NCBI RefSeq assembly: GCF_003311645.1
Contig: NZ_QEST01000142.1
Location: 21,995-85,994, forward strand
Reading direction: 5' to 3'
DNA: 64,000 bases
From: Streptomyces sp. PT12
Lineage (GTDB): Bacteria; Actinomycetota; Actinomycetes; Streptomycetales; Streptomycetaceae
Part shown: piece after piece, positions 8,294 to 19,285 of the stretch
Layout: each line of letters opens with the position of its first letter
How positions within the stretch are numbered: the first letter of the stretch is position 1
Position numbers and translations under genes: made by a program
The notes under the pieces: model-generated
The model's input: the letters and a program-made list of their open reading frames with translations, nothing else
Databases searched by the model: none
Told to the model about the DNA's origin: nothing

Positions 8294-9213
8294 CGACGAC
8301 CGCCCCCACCCGGCGCGAGTCGCGCGCCCAGGAGCGCGCCCGGCGCGGCTCCCCCGCGGTCGGCCGCTTCCCCGCGCCGTGGCGCCTGCTCGGGTACACG
8401 CTCGTGGGCTGCCTCGCGCTGCTGTACATCCTGCCGTTCGTGCTCCAGGCCGTGACCAGCTTCAAGACGGACCCGGACGCGGCGGCGAACCCGCTGAGCC
8501 TGTGGCCTTCGCCGCCGAGCACGGCCGCCTACGAGCGGCTGTTCGGGCTGAGCGAGTCGGGCGACAGCGTGCCGTTCATGCGCTGGCTCGGGAACTCGGC
8601 CCTGGTCACCGTGCTGGTCACCACGGGCCGCGTGGTGTTCGACTCGCTGGCGGGCTACGCGCTCGCGCGGCTGCCGTTCCGCGGACGACGAGCGCTCTTC
8701 GTGCTGCTGCTCGCCATCATGGCGGTGCCCAACGTGGTGCTGCTGATCCCGAGGTTTCTGGTGCTCAACACCTTCGGGATGTTCGACACCTACGCGGGGA
8801 TGGTGATACCGCTGCTGGTGGACGCGGCGGGGATCTTCATCATGAAGCAGTTCTTCGAGTCGATCCCGCGGGAGGTCGAGGAGGCCGCCAGGATCGACGG
8901 GGCCGGGGTCCTGCGAACCTACTGGTCGGTGGTGCTGCCGATGGCACGGCCCGCGTTGATCACCCTGACGATCATGTCGTTCCAGGGGTCGTGGAACGAG
9001 TTCACGCACTTCCTCGTGTCCACGCAGTCGAGCCAGTACGAGACGCTGACCACCGGTCTCGCGCGGTTCGTCGCCGGTGGTCTTGGCAGCGGTACGCAGT
9101 ATCCGCTCAAGCTGGCCGCCGCGGCGCTCGCCACCATCCCGGTCGCCGTGCTGTTCTTCGTCTTCCAGCGGCACTTCGTGCGCGGGGCAAACGCGGGGTC
9201 CGTCAAGGAGTGA
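8290..9213 (+). CDS. sugar ABC transporter permease (MalG/UgpE-type)
   Basis: The 307-residue inner-membrane partner of the preceding permease. After a basic N-terminal tail, the first helix is LLGYTLVGCLALLYILPFVL. The EAA loop is PREVEEAARIDGAGVLRTYW. Translation is coupled to the upstream gene through an ATGA overlap. It is the last gene of the lacI-binding protein-permease-permease operon and ends just before an 11-bp tandem repeat. Confidence 0.9.
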   Translation: MTTTAPTRRESRAQERARRGSPAVGRFPAPWRLLGYTLVGCLALLYILPFVLQAVTSFKTDPDAAANPLSLWPSPPSTAAYERLFGLSESGDSVPFMRWLGNSALVTVLVTTGRVVFDSLAGYALARLPFRGRRALFVLLLAIMAVPNVVLLIPRFLVLNTFGMFDTYAGMVIPLLVDAAGIFIMKQFFESIPREVEEAARIDGAGVLRTYWSVVLPMARPALITLTIMSFQGSWNEFTHFLVSTQSSQYETLTTGLARFVAGGLGSGTQYPLKLAAAALATIPVAVLFFVFQRHFVRGANAGSVKE

Positions 9214-9225
9214 GGGATCGCGCCG

Positions 9226-9269
9226 TCGCCCTCAGGTCGCCCTCAGGTCGCCCTCAGGTCGCCCTCAGG
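9226..9269. repeat. 11-bp tandem repeat, four perfect copies
   Basis: The unit TCGCCCTCAGG is repeated four times without mismatch. The copy at 9259-9269 contains the stop codon (9265-9267) of the leftward hypothetical gene, and the other three copies lie beyond that stop, between it and the permease stop on the opposite strand. Confidence 0.9.
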
Positions 9270-9633
9270 CGGCGGCGCCCCCTGACTCGATCAGGCGCAG
9301 CAGCTCGCCGGCCGCGCGCTCGACATCCTCGGGGTGTCCCGGGCCGGGGCGCAGAAAGCGCCCCGAGCGGTCGCCCCACCGGGGCGACACGTTGTACCTG
9401 GTGCCGTCGATCCGCAGGGCGAGCGTCTTGCCGCCCGTGAACCGCACCCTCGACGCCTCGACCCGGCTCAGGGGCGCGCCGGCGATCCGCCGGCGGTCCG
9501 AGCCCCGCAGGGTCACATGGCCGTGGGCCACGGTCACATAGCCGTGCTGCGCGATGGGGCGGACGCCCTTGCCGATGTGCACCTCGTCGAAGATCCGCTC
9601 GCGCGTCGCCGTCTCCCGTTCCATGGTGTCCAT
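9265..9633 (-). CDS. hypothetical protein (122 aa)
   Basis: I do not recognise a family. The ATG at 9633 is chosen because the residues from it (MDTMERETATRERIFDEVHI) read as a normal soluble protein, while upstream codons are translated tandem repeat. A purine-rich GAGGAG lies upstream. The sequence is mixed alpha/beta with several short beta-like segments (GYVTVAHGHVTLRG, KTLALRIDGTRYNV) and no signal or membrane segment. It lies convergent to the sugar permease operon and is flanked on both sides by 11-bp-period tandem repeats. Confidence 0.5.
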   Translation of the reverse strand: MDTMERETATRERIFDEVHIGKGVRPIAQHGYVTVAHGHVTLRGSDRRRIAGAPLSRVEASRVRFTGGKTLALRIDGTRYNVSPRWGDRSGRFLRPGPGHPEDVERAAGELLRLIESGGAAA

Positions 9634-9666
9634 GCCTCGCTCCTCGGCTCGCTCGTGGGTGTCCTT

Positions 9667-9721
9667 GCGTCGGTCTGGCGTCGGTCTGGCGTCGGTCTGG
9701 CGTCGATCTGGCGTCGATCTG
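9667..9721. repeat. 11-bp tandem repeat, five copies
   Basis: Three copies of GCGTCGGTCTG are followed by two of GCGTCGATCTG and a degenerate sixth. The period of 11 bp is close to one helical turn and equals that of the unrelated repeat on the other side of the same small gene. It lies upstream of the hypothetical gene and could influence its promoter. Confidence 0.85.
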
Positions 9722-9827
9722 GTCGTCGATCCGTCTTCCGCGATGCGGATCTGACGGGTACCCAGATGTGCCGAGTGAAACCAAGGGCCGGGAGAGACCC
9801 GGGAGATATCGATTACCCGGACGTTCA

Positions 9828-9882
9828 TTGGTCTGGACATGACTTTTCACGGGCAGTACCGTCGCATTTGGTCTAGACCGCA
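9828..9882 (+). promoter_or_regulatory. two DasR-like (dre) boxes upstream of the LPMO
   Basis: TTGGTCTGGACATG at 9828 and TTGGTCTAGACCGC at 9868 form a direct repeat spaced exactly 40 bp. The second contains the perfect core TGGTCTAGACC of the DasR responsive element known from N-acetylglucosamine and chitinase genes of Streptomyces, and direct repeats of this type are known in chitinase promoters. They lie 44-98 bp before the LPMO start. This predicts GlcNAc/chitin-linked control; DasR itself is not in the window. Confidence 0.6.
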
Positions 9883-9925
9883 GCGGCAACGGAGCGCTAT
9901 CCCCCACAACCTTCCGGAGAGAAGC

Positions 9926-10519
9926 ATGCGCACAAGGATCTCAGCCGCCCTCATAGGCGCGGGACTGATGGCCGTCACGGTGCTCGGCACCAGTGGGACG
10001 GCCAACGCCCACGGATACACCACGACGGCCCAGAGCCGTCAGAGCCACTGTGCCGAGGGCACGGTCACCGACTGCGGCGGCATCCAGTGGGAGCCGCAGA
10101 GCGTCGAGGGGCCCAAGGGCTTCCCCGCCGCCGGACCCGCCGACGGCTCGATCTGCGCCGGCGGCAACTCGCGGTTCTCCCCGCTGGACGACCCGCGCGG
10201 CGGCGCCTGGCCCGCCACACAGCTCAGCGGCGGCCAGCAGTACACCTTCACCTGGAACATCACGGCCCGCCACAGCACCACGGACTTCCGCTACTACATC
10301 ACCAACGACAGCTACGACCCGAACGAACCCCTGCGGCGCTCGCACCTGGAGTCGCAGCCGTTCCTGACCGTGTCGAAGAACGGCGCGCAGCCGGACGCCA
10401 CCGAGAGCCACACGGGCACCATCCCCAGCGGCAAGTCGGGCAAGCACCTGATCCTGGCCGTATGGGACGTCGCCGACACGGGCAACGCGTTCTACGCCTG
10501 CTCGGACGTGCAGTTCTGA
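9926..10519 (+). CDS. secreted AA10 lytic polysaccharide monooxygenase
   Basis: The 197-residue protein has a Sec signal ending TSGTANA, so the mature enzyme starts with His29 (HGYTTTAQSRQSHC), the first ligand of the copper histidine brace. The second brace His is probably that in NITARHSTTDFRYYI. Four Cys occur in pairs (HCAEGTVTDCGG and SICAGG/YACSDVQF). There is no carbohydrate-binding module, so it is a single-domain AA10 enzyme, which oxidatively cleaves chitin or cellulose. ATG 9926 follows GGAGAGAAG. The DasR-like boxes favour chitin, while the neighbouring GH9 cellulase leaves cellulose possible. Confidence 0.92.
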   Translation: MRTRISAALIGAGLMAVTVLGTSGTANAHGYTTTAQSRQSHCAEGTVTDCGGIQWEPQSVEGPKGFPAAGPADGSICAGGNSRFSPLDDPRGGAWPATQLSGGQQYTFTWNITARHSTTDFRYYITNDSYDPNEPLRRSHLESQPFLTVSKNGAQPDATESHTGTIPSGKSGKHLILAVWDVADTGNAFYACSDVQF

Positions 10520-10587
10520 CGGCCCGGCAGCCCGTGCGCGCCTGACGCACGACACGACACCCCGCGAGGACGCGGGCGGCATTGAGA

Positions 10588-10630
10588 GCGGGTGCGCGGG
10601 GAGGCCATCACCCACCCCCCGCGCACCCGC
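10588..10630. terminator. hairpin terminator between convergent genes
   Basis: A perfect 14-bp stem (10588-10601 with 10617-10630) with a 15-nt loop lies between the LPMO stop and the DoxX-like gene stop. No T-run follows, as is common in high-GC actinomycetes. It can serve both strands. Confidence 0.7.
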
Positions 10631-10649
10631 GGTCATGCGGTGCCCCGGA

Positions 10650-13534
<2,885 letters not shown>

Positions 13535-13563
13535 TCAAAGGCGGACCATTCGAAAACGCCACA

Positions 13564-13612
13564 CCCGCCCCGGATGACTTCACGACCCGTCGGCACGGTC
13601 ATCCGGGGCGGG
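13564..13612. terminator. long hairpin
   Basis: An inverted repeat with a 15-bp perfect stem (13564-13578 with 13598-13612) and a 19-nt loop. It lies upstream of the cellulase operator, in the gene-poor stretch, and may end leftward transcription coming from the small CebR-linked frame. No T-run. Confidence 0.5.
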
Positions 13613-13671
13613 GTCCGCTTCACCCCTGTTCGTCCCTTACAGCGGCGTCGCGGGCGGCACCCGCTCACCCA

Positions 13672-13700
13672 CCGGACACCCCCTCCCGCAGGGGGTCCGG
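13672..13700. terminator. hairpin with one bulge
   Basis: CCGGAC(A)CCCCCT pairs with AGGGGGTCCGG around a 5-nt loop, leaving a single bulged A. It is one of several hairpins in series between 13.56 and 13.83 kb. Confidence 0.45.
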
Positions 13701-13759
13701 AGCGGCTCGCACCATCGGCGGGCGGCGGGGGTCGCGTTCGTTCGACGAGTCCTGGCGAC

Positions 13760-13825
13760 CAGGTCCTGTCCCGGCGGTCTTCGAAGACCGCCAGGGCAGG
13801 ACCTGACGGCGAGCGCCGTCAGGTC
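13760..13825. terminator. two tandem hairpins after the small CebR-linked frame
   Basis: Hairpin A is a 46-nt inverted repeat centred on the 20-bp perfect palindrome at 13773-13792, with about two mismatches in the outer arms. Hairpin B has an 11-bp stem (13800-13810 with 13815-13825) around GAGC and overlaps the stop codon of the leftward small frame at 13824-13826. For leftward transcription B then A would act as a double terminator, suggesting the small frame is, or was, a transcription unit. Confidence 0.6.
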
Positions 13826-14051
13826 ACAGACCCGTTCCCCGGCTGCGCCGGTTGAACGCGCTGAGGTCGTTGACTTCCTGAATCCACTCGCGGAGCAGCG
13901 GACGGCGATCCTCGCCGCGCCGATCGGCCGGCCCGGCCGTCGACTCTGTCGGCTCCTGCTCGTCCGGCCCCGCCCGGCCGTCACATCCGGGCGACAGCCC
14001 ACCGCGCCAGGCGACCTGGCACGCGGTGGTCAACACGTGGGGGGGTGGCAT
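13824..14051 (-). pseudogene. 75-codon frame behind a duplicated CebR-controlled cellulase leader
   Basis: The frame starts at ATG 14051 (MPPPHVLTTACQVAWRGG) and ends at a double hairpin. The DNA from the start codon up through the CebR box at 14127-14140 resembles the GH9 cellulase leader: shared blocks include GCCCTTCTCGAT, ACCGCCGGG and GGGAGCGCTCCCACCCG, then a looser CGTCAAyACCCG block. The encoded peptide has no signal peptide and matches no family I know; ACQVAW is only faintly reminiscent of a CBM2 start. The simplest reading is the remnant of a second CebR-regulated gene that lost nearly all its coding sequence. A real small protein cannot be excluded. Confidence 0.45.
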
Positions 14052-14791
14052 CTTCGCGGCCCTTCTCGATCCTTGTCGTCGGTACGAGAACCACCGCCGG
14101 GCGGAAGCGTCGCCCCGCGCGACCAATGGGAGCGCTCCCACCCGACGGTAATGACCCTCATAGTGGAAGGGCGTCACCGTCCCGTCAACACCCGGCGCAT
14201 TCCTTTTTCAAACGGGGAAACCCCCGCGTGCCTCCCCAACGCCCCACCGGGCGCAGGGAAGTGAACGGGAACGGCGCCATCGGTGCCGGTCAACGCCCCT
14301 CCCGGCTTCGTTGGTTGAACTCCGGGCTCGCCTAAGGACGCGGACGCCCGCGCCGGGCGCCGCCGGCGGCGTTGCGGAGCCTGATCCCCGCCTCGCGACG
14401 GGGGCCCCGGCGGATCGCCGACGGGTCGTGCGGGCACGGGCGGGCCCGACGGATAAACGTTTTCCATGGCGATGACGGCATGCGGCCTGAACTCGTCGCT
14501 GTCCTGGCCCTCCGGCAGGCGCGGCACCCCTCCCGGTCGTGGACGCATGCCGCCGTGGCCACCGGACGGCGCTCCCCACCCTTCCCCGAAACGCTCGGCC
14601 ACGCATCACTTTTCGGACACGCGTGCGTCCGCGGGGCAGGGGGCGCGATGACCGGCCGCGGGGCAGGTCAGAAGGGTTGCGAGAGATGACGCGTTCTGTT
14701 CGGATGGGGGGAAAACCCGTTGAAATTCGGCATGGACGACCCCGACTCTTGGCAGGTTGTCCGCCTTCTCCCGCACTGACTCTGGGATGTC
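14052..14791. other. gene-poor stretch with CebR box, no supported gene beyond it
   Basis: Apart from the CebR box near 14127-14140 and the leader copy next to the small frame, I see no gene. Open frames here lack ribosome sites or recognisable residues and are expected at this GC content. The last ~100 bp, up to ATG 14792, must hold the promoter of the ABC exporter operon, but no clear -35/-10 pair or Shine-Dalgarno stands out. Confidence 0.5.
14127..14140. promoter_or_regulatory. second perfect CebR operator, without an intact target gene
   Basis: TGGGAGCGCTCCCA again, identical to the site before the GH9 gene, 673 bp away. It lies 76 bp upstream of the start codon of the orphan 75-codon frame, nearly the same distance as in the cellulase promoter. 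To its right the nearest gene is the ABC exporter, more than 650 bp away. Confidence 0.75.
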
Positions 14792-16561
14792 ATGCAGATT
14801 CGCGACCTTCCGTATCCCGACCCCGGCGACCCCGACGTACGGTCCGGATTCCGCTTCCTCCTCTGGCTCTTCCGCCAGCAGCTCGGTGGCCAGCTCAAGG
14901 CCATGGGCTGGGGCACCCTGCACATGGCGGCCATCGCGGGGCTGCCGGTCACCATGGGCCTGGCCATCCAGGCCGCCGTGGACGGCTCGGGCGGCCGTCT
15001 CGCCCTGACGGGGCTGTTCATGCTGATCATCACGGTCGTCATGGCCTTCGCCGACACGATGCTGCACCGCGTCGCGGTGACCAACTGGATCACCGCGGCC
15101 GCCCGCGTCCAGCAGCTCCTCGCCCGCCGCACGGCCGAGCTCGGCGGGGTGCTGACCCGCCAGGTGGCCGCGGGCGAGGTCGTCAAGGTCTCGACCGGGG
15201 ACGTGGAGAAGATCGGCTGGTTCGTCGAGACGTTCTCCCGTTTCGCCGCGGGGGTGATCGTGGCGCTCGCCGTCTGCACGGGCCTGATCGTCTTCGAACC
15301 CGGGCTCGGGCTCCTGGTGCTCGGCGGCGTGGCCGCCGTGGTGCTGAGCGTCTGGCCCCTGCTACCCGCCGCCACCCGGCGCGCCGACCGCGAGCGCGCG
15401 AGGTCGGGGCGGGCCACCGAGCTGGCGTCCGACACGGTGGCCGGGCTGCGGGTGCTGCGGGGCATCGGCGGCGAGGAGCTGTTCCTCGACCGCTACCGGC
15501 GCGCCTCGCAGGAGGTGCGCGCGGCCTCCGTGCACAACGCCCGCATGTGGTCGCTGATCGACGCGCTCCAGGTGGTGATGCCGGGGCTGCTGATGATCGC
15601 GATCGTCTGGCAGGGCACCCGGCTGGCGCTCGACGGGAACATCACCGCGGGCGAGTTGGTCACCGTGTACGGCGCGGTGACCTTTCTGCTGTTCCCGCTG
15701 CGGCTCTTCCAGGAGACGGCCATGGCGTTCACCTTCTCTCGGCCCTCGGCCAAGCGGGCGGTGCGGGTGCTCGGGCTGCGCAGGGAGTGGCCCGGCGGGG
15801 CGGTGACGGCGCTCGACGCGCCGTTGACCGGCGACCTGCGCGACCCGGCCACGGGGCTGCACGCGGTCAGGGGGCTGCTGACCGCGGTGGTGTGCGGCGA
15901 CCCGAACCTCGCCGAGCGGCTGGCCGAGCGCCTTGGCGGCCACCCGCCGAGCGGGGAGGGGCAGCCTTCGGCCCAGCTCGGCGGTGTTCCGCTGAACGAG
16001 GTGCCGCTGGCCGCCGCCAGGACGGCCGTTCTGGTGCAGGACAAGGACCCGGTGCTGCTCTCGGGGACGTTGGATGAGCTGCTGGCCGTTCCGTCCACCG
16101 GGCGGGTGTCGCCGGGCGAGGCGCTGCGCACGGCGCAGTGTCATGACGTGCTCACGGCGCTGGCGCAGGCGTCGACGGACGGCAGCGGCGACCCGATGCG
16201 GACCCGGATCACCGAGCGGGGGCGTTCGCTCTCCGGTGGGCAGCGGCAACGGCTCGCGCTGGCCAGGTCCCTGATCACCGACCCCGAGGTGCTGGTGCTC
16301 GACGAGCCGACATCGGCCGTGGACTCGCACACCGAGGCCCGGATCGCCGCGGGCCTCGGCGCGCTGCGGGCCGGGCGGACCACGGTGGTGTTCACCTCGA
16401 GCCCGCTGCTGCTCGACATGGCGGACCAGGTGGCCTTCGTGCAGGAGGGCACCGTGGTCGCCACCGCTCCCCATCGGGAGCTGCTGCGCACCGTCCCCGG
16501 CTACCGGGCCGTCATCACCCGGGAGCCCGAACCCGCCTATCTGGCCGAGGAGACCGCATGA
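14792..16561 (+). CDS. ABC exporter half, NBD with lost Walker A
   Basis: The 589-residue protein has an N-terminal six-helix exporter domain (from about residue 25) and a C-terminal nucleotide-binding domain. The NBD keeps a canonical signature, LSGGQRQRLALARS (480 onward), and Walker B with catalytic Glu (VLVLDEPTSAVD). Where Walker A should be (about 362-378) it reads GLLTAVVCGDPNLAERLAER with no GxxGxGK[ST], and the switch-region His is absent (VVFTSSPLLLDM instead of the usual IAHRL). It therefore cannot bind ATP normally by itself but can donate a signature loop. It overlaps the next gene by ATGA and the two should form a heterodimer. Substrate unknown. Confidence 0.88.
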   Translation: MQIRDLPYPDPGDPDVRSGFRFLLWLFRQQLGGQLKAMGWGTLHMAAIAGLPVTMGLAIQAAVDGSGGRLALTGLFMLIITVVMAFADTMLHRVAVTNWITAAARVQQLLARRTAELGGVLTRQVAAGEVVKVSTGDVEKIGWFVETFSRFAAGVIVALAVCTGLIVFEPGLGLLVLGGVAAVVLSVWPLLPAATRRADRERARSGRATELASDTVAGLRVLRGIGGEELFLDRYRRASQEVRAASVHNARMWSLIDALQVVMPGLLMIAIVWQGTRLALDGNITAGELVTVYGAVTFLLFPLRLFQETAMAFTFSRPSAKRAVRVLGLRREWPGGAVTALDAPLTGDLRDPATGLHAVRGLLTAVVCGDPNLAERLAERLGGHPPSGEGQPSAQLGGVPLNEVPLAAARTAVLVQDKDPVLLSGTLDELLAVPSTGRVSPGEALRTAQCHDVLTALAQASTDGSGDPMRTRITERGRSLSGGQRQRLALARSLITDPEVLVLDEPTSAVDSHTEARIAAGLGALRAGRTTVVFTSSPLLLDMADQVAFVQEGTVVATAPHRELLRTVPGYRAVITREPEPAYLAEETA

Positions 16562-18339
16562 TCGGCGTCAGGCCGCCGGAGTACGACCCGGCGTCCACGG
16601 AGCACGCGACCACCCTGCCGGTGGCCGGGCGTGAGACCGTGCGCACCTATGCGCGGGAGCTGCTGAGGCGGCACCGGCGCGGCTTCACGACGCTCATGGT
16701 GATCAACGCCGTGGCGGTGGGCGCCTCGATGGTGGGCCCCTATCTGCTGGGCGGCGTGGTCCAGGACCTCGCCGACGGGGAGCGGGATCTGGACATCGGC
16801 CGCACGATAGCCCTGTTCGCCGCGGCGCTCGTGGTGCAGGCGTTCTTCGTGCGGATGGTGCGGCTGCGCGGGGCCGTGCTCGGCGAGCGGATGCTGGCCG
16901 ATCTGCGGGAGGACTTCCTGGTCCGCTCGGTGGGCCTGCCGCCCGGCGTGCTGGAACGGGCCGGGACGGGCGACCTGCTGGCCCGGGTCAACACGGATGT
17001 GGACCGGCTGGCCAAGGCGATGCGCGAGGCCGTGCCGCAGATGTCCATCGCCGTGGTGTGGGCGGGGCTGCTGCTCGGCGGGATCGTGGTGACGGCGCCC
17101 GCGCTCGGCCTCGCCGTGCTGATCGCCATGCCGCCGATGTACGTCGTCTGCCGCTGGTACTTCAAGCGGGCGGGTGCCGGATACCGGTCGGAGGCGGCGG
17201 GCTACGCGGCGGTGGCCGCGGCGCTCGCGGAGACGGTGGACGCCGGGCGGACGATCGAGGCGCACCGGCTCGAGGGGCAGCGGGTCAGGCTCTCGGACCG
17301 GCGGGTGAAGGAGTGGACGGCCTGGGAGCGGTACACACTGTGGCTGCGGTCGGTCCTGATCCCGGCCATCAACGTCTACCACGCGGTCATCCTCAGCGGC
17401 GTGCTGCTGATCGGCGGCTCGTTCGTCCTCCAGGGGTGGATGACGGTGGGCCAGCTGACCACGGGGGCGCTGCTGTCCCAGATGCTGGTCGAGCCGGTCG
17501 GGATGATCCTGCGGTGGCTGGACGAGCTCCAGGTGGCCCAGGTGTCGCTGGCGCGTCTTGTGGGCGTGCGGGAGGTCGAGGACGACGCGGGGGACGCGTC
17601 GCTGTCGCCCGATGGCCGCGAGCTGACGGCCGAGCAGGTGTGCTTCGGCTACATGGCGGGCAGGGACGTGCTGCACGAGGTCTCCCTCGATGTGGCGCCC
17701 GGCACGCGGATGGCGTTGGTCGGGCCCTCGGGCGCGGGCAAGTCGACCCTGGGGCGGCTGCTTGCGGGGATCTACGCCCCGCGCACCGGCGAGGTGACGC
17801 TGGGCGGGGCGCGGCTCGCGGGGATGACGGCGGAGCGGGTCAGGGAGCAGGTGGCGCTGGTGAACCAGGAGCATCACGTGTTCGTCGGGCCGCTGCGCGA
17901 CAACCTCCTGCTGGCCTCGCCGGGTGCCACCGACGCTGAGCTGTGGGCGGCGCTCGCGGCGGTCGACGCGGACGAGTGGGCGCGTGATCTGCCGGACGGT
18001 CTCGACAGCGAGGTGGGCTCAGGGGCGCTGAGCGTGTCCCCGGCGCAGGCCCAGCAGATCGCGCTGGCCCGGCTCGTGCTCGCCGATCCCCACACGCTGG
18101 TGCTCGACGAGGCGACATCGCTGCTCGACCCGCGGGCGGCCCGTCACCTGGAGCGCTCCCTGGCGCGGGTGCTCGAGGGCAGGACGGTGATCGCCATTGC
18201 CCACCGGCTGCACACGGCGCACGACGCGGATGTGATCGCGGTGGTCGAGGACGGGCGCATCAGCGAGCTGGGCAGCCATGACGAGCTGGTGGCGGCAGAC
18301 GGCGCCTACGCGGCGCTGTGGCGCTCCTGGCACGGCTGA
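16558..18339 (+). CDS. ABC exporter half, NBD with intact Walker A but degenerate signature
   Basis: The 593-residue partner has a six-helix membrane domain and an NBD with perfect Walker A (GPSGAGKST, about 389-397), Walker B with Glu (TLVLDEATSLLD) and switch His (VIAIAHRLHTAHDAD). Its signature loop is LSVSPAQAQQIALARL (491 onward), so the LSGGQ motif is lost. With the first subunit this yields one intact composite ATP site (Walker A/B/His from here, LSGGQ from the partner) and one fully degenerate site. Asymmetric exporters are a known class, for example TM287/288-like and TAP-like proteins. Start ATG 16558 overlaps the upstream stop. A hairpin follows the stop. Confidence 0.9.
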   Translation: MIGVRPPEYDPASTEHATTLPVAGRETVRTYARELLRRHRRGFTTLMVINAVAVGASMVGPYLLGGVVQDLADGERDLDIGRTIALFAAALVVQAFFVRMVRLRGAVLGERMLADLREDFLVRSVGLPPGVLERAGTGDLLARVNTDVDRLAKAMREAVPQMSIAVVWAGLLLGGIVVTAPALGLAVLIAMPPMYVVCRWYFKRAGAGYRSEAAGYAAVAAALAETVDAGRTIEAHRLEGQRVRLSDRRVKEWTAWERYTLWLRSVLIPAINVYHAVILSGVLLIGGSFVLQGWMTVGQLTTGALLSQMLVEPVGMILRWLDELQVAQVSLARLVGVREVEDDAGDASLSPDGRELTAEQVCFGYMAGRDVLHEVSLDVAPGTRMALVGPSGAGKSTLGRLLAGIYAPRTGEVTLGGARLAGMTAERVREQVALVNQEHHVFVGPLRDNLLLASPGATDAELWAALAAVDADEWARDLPDGLDSEVGSGALSVSPAQAQQIALARLVLADPHTLVLDEATSLLDPRAARHLERSLARVLEGRTVIAIAHRLHTAHDADVIAVVEDGRISELGSHDELVAADGAYAALWRSWHG

Positions 18340-18342
18340 CGC

Positions 18343-18373
18343 CGCCGCCCGCCACCGGCTCGGCCGGGCGGCG
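18343..18373. terminator. hairpin between convergent genes
   Basis: A 9-bp GC stem (18343-18351 with 18365-18373) with a 13-nt loop sits between the ABC exporter stop at 18339 and the stop of the leftward hydrolase at 18377. Confidence 0.55.
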
Positions 18374-18376
18374 TGG

Positions 18377-19165
18377 TCAGGCCGCGAGGACGACGGCCCC
18401 CACGCCGCTGGCCGCGCCTATCAGCATGAAGGCGGGCATCAGCACCCTGCTCTCCACCCAGGCCCCGGCGCGGAAGCGCATGAACCGGGGCGGCCCGGCC
18501 GGGTACCAGCGGCGGCCCGCTATCGAGAGGGGCCAGAACATCGGGCAGCCGGAGACCGTGATGGAGTCGCCGAGCGTGTGGACGATCGACCCCAGCACGA
18601 TGGGCAGCCCGATCCACAGATAGGGCTCGCCGTCGAACAGCCAGTCCGAGCCGTTCCCGGGCTGGTCAAGAACCTCGGCCAGCAGCCAGGCGCTGGTGGC
18701 GCCGAGCATCCACACCAGGACGTCGCTCGAGACCCTAGCCATGCGCCACAGCAGGCCCTCCACGGCGAGCACCATGTGGATGAACAGCGTCACCAGGACC
18801 GCCCAACGGCCCCAGGCGACCGCGGCGAAGGAGAACCCCGCGCCCAGCAGGACGGCCCATATCCAGGTGTGGGTCAGGGTGCGGTGCCCGCCGGTGCGGC
18901 GCCGGTCCCGCCGCCCGCGGGTGGCGTTGTAGACCGTCTCGGAGAGCTTGTCGATGACCCCGGCCAGCATCTTCGAGATCGGCCCGAACGCCCGGGAGAT
19001 CGTGGCCGACTTGTGATCAAGATCCGGGGCGAGCGCCGCCCCGGCGCAGATCAGCGCGCCCGCGAGGAGCACCTGCCACGGCATGGGGCGATCCAGCGCG
19101 GCGGCGGCCGCCCCCACACCCAACCAGGCCATCGCTCCGGACAGTGAGTGCGCCGGTCCCATCAT
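18377..19165 (-). CDS. membrane-bound metal-dependent hydrolase (YdjM/DUF457-type)
   Basis: The 262-residue protein has the family hallmarks: N-terminal MMGPAHSLSGAMAWLGVG, then PDLDHKSATISRAFGP and GGHRTLTHTWIWAVLLGAGF, with His/Asp residues likely to bind metal, and GSIVHTLGDSITVSGCPMFW later. Four or more membrane segments are visible. Homologues are described as LexA-regulated or inner-membrane hydrolases; the substrate is unknown. Start ATG 19165 has GGGGCGGAG upstream. It is divergent from the helicase gene, 120 bp apart. Confidence 0.82.
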   Translation of the reverse strand: MMGPAHSLSGAMAWLGVGAAAAALDRPMPWQVLLAGALICAGAALAPDLDHKSATISRAFGPISKMLAGVIDKLSETVYNATRGRRDRRRTGGHRTLTHTWIWAVLLGAGFSFAAVAWGRWAVLVTLFIHMVLAVEGLLWRMARVSSDVLVWMLGATSAWLLAEVLDQPGNGSDWLFDGEPYLWIGLPIVLGSIVHTLGDSITVSGCPMFWPLSIAGRRWYPAGPPRFMRFRAGAWVESRVLMPAFMLIGAASGVGAVVLAA

Positions 19166-19285
19166 GGCTCCGCCCCGTTCTCGCAACGCTGTTGAGTCTC
19201 CGTCGGCCGCACAGCGTAGCCTCAAGCGATCTTCGGATGTCGGGGTGGTTCCCGTGGAGGAGGTGGTAGCGGGCAGTATGGAGCG

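Noticed and set aside
9887-9902. Degenerate CebR-like sequence (GGAGCGCT) just before the LPMO start
   Set aside because: Only about 9 of 14 positions fit and the symmetric arms are lost; the DasR-like boxes are better supported.
14174-14689. Open frames in the gene-poor stretch between the second CebR box and the ABC exporter
   Set aside because: No ribosome sites, no recognisable residues and biased composition only; not called as genes.
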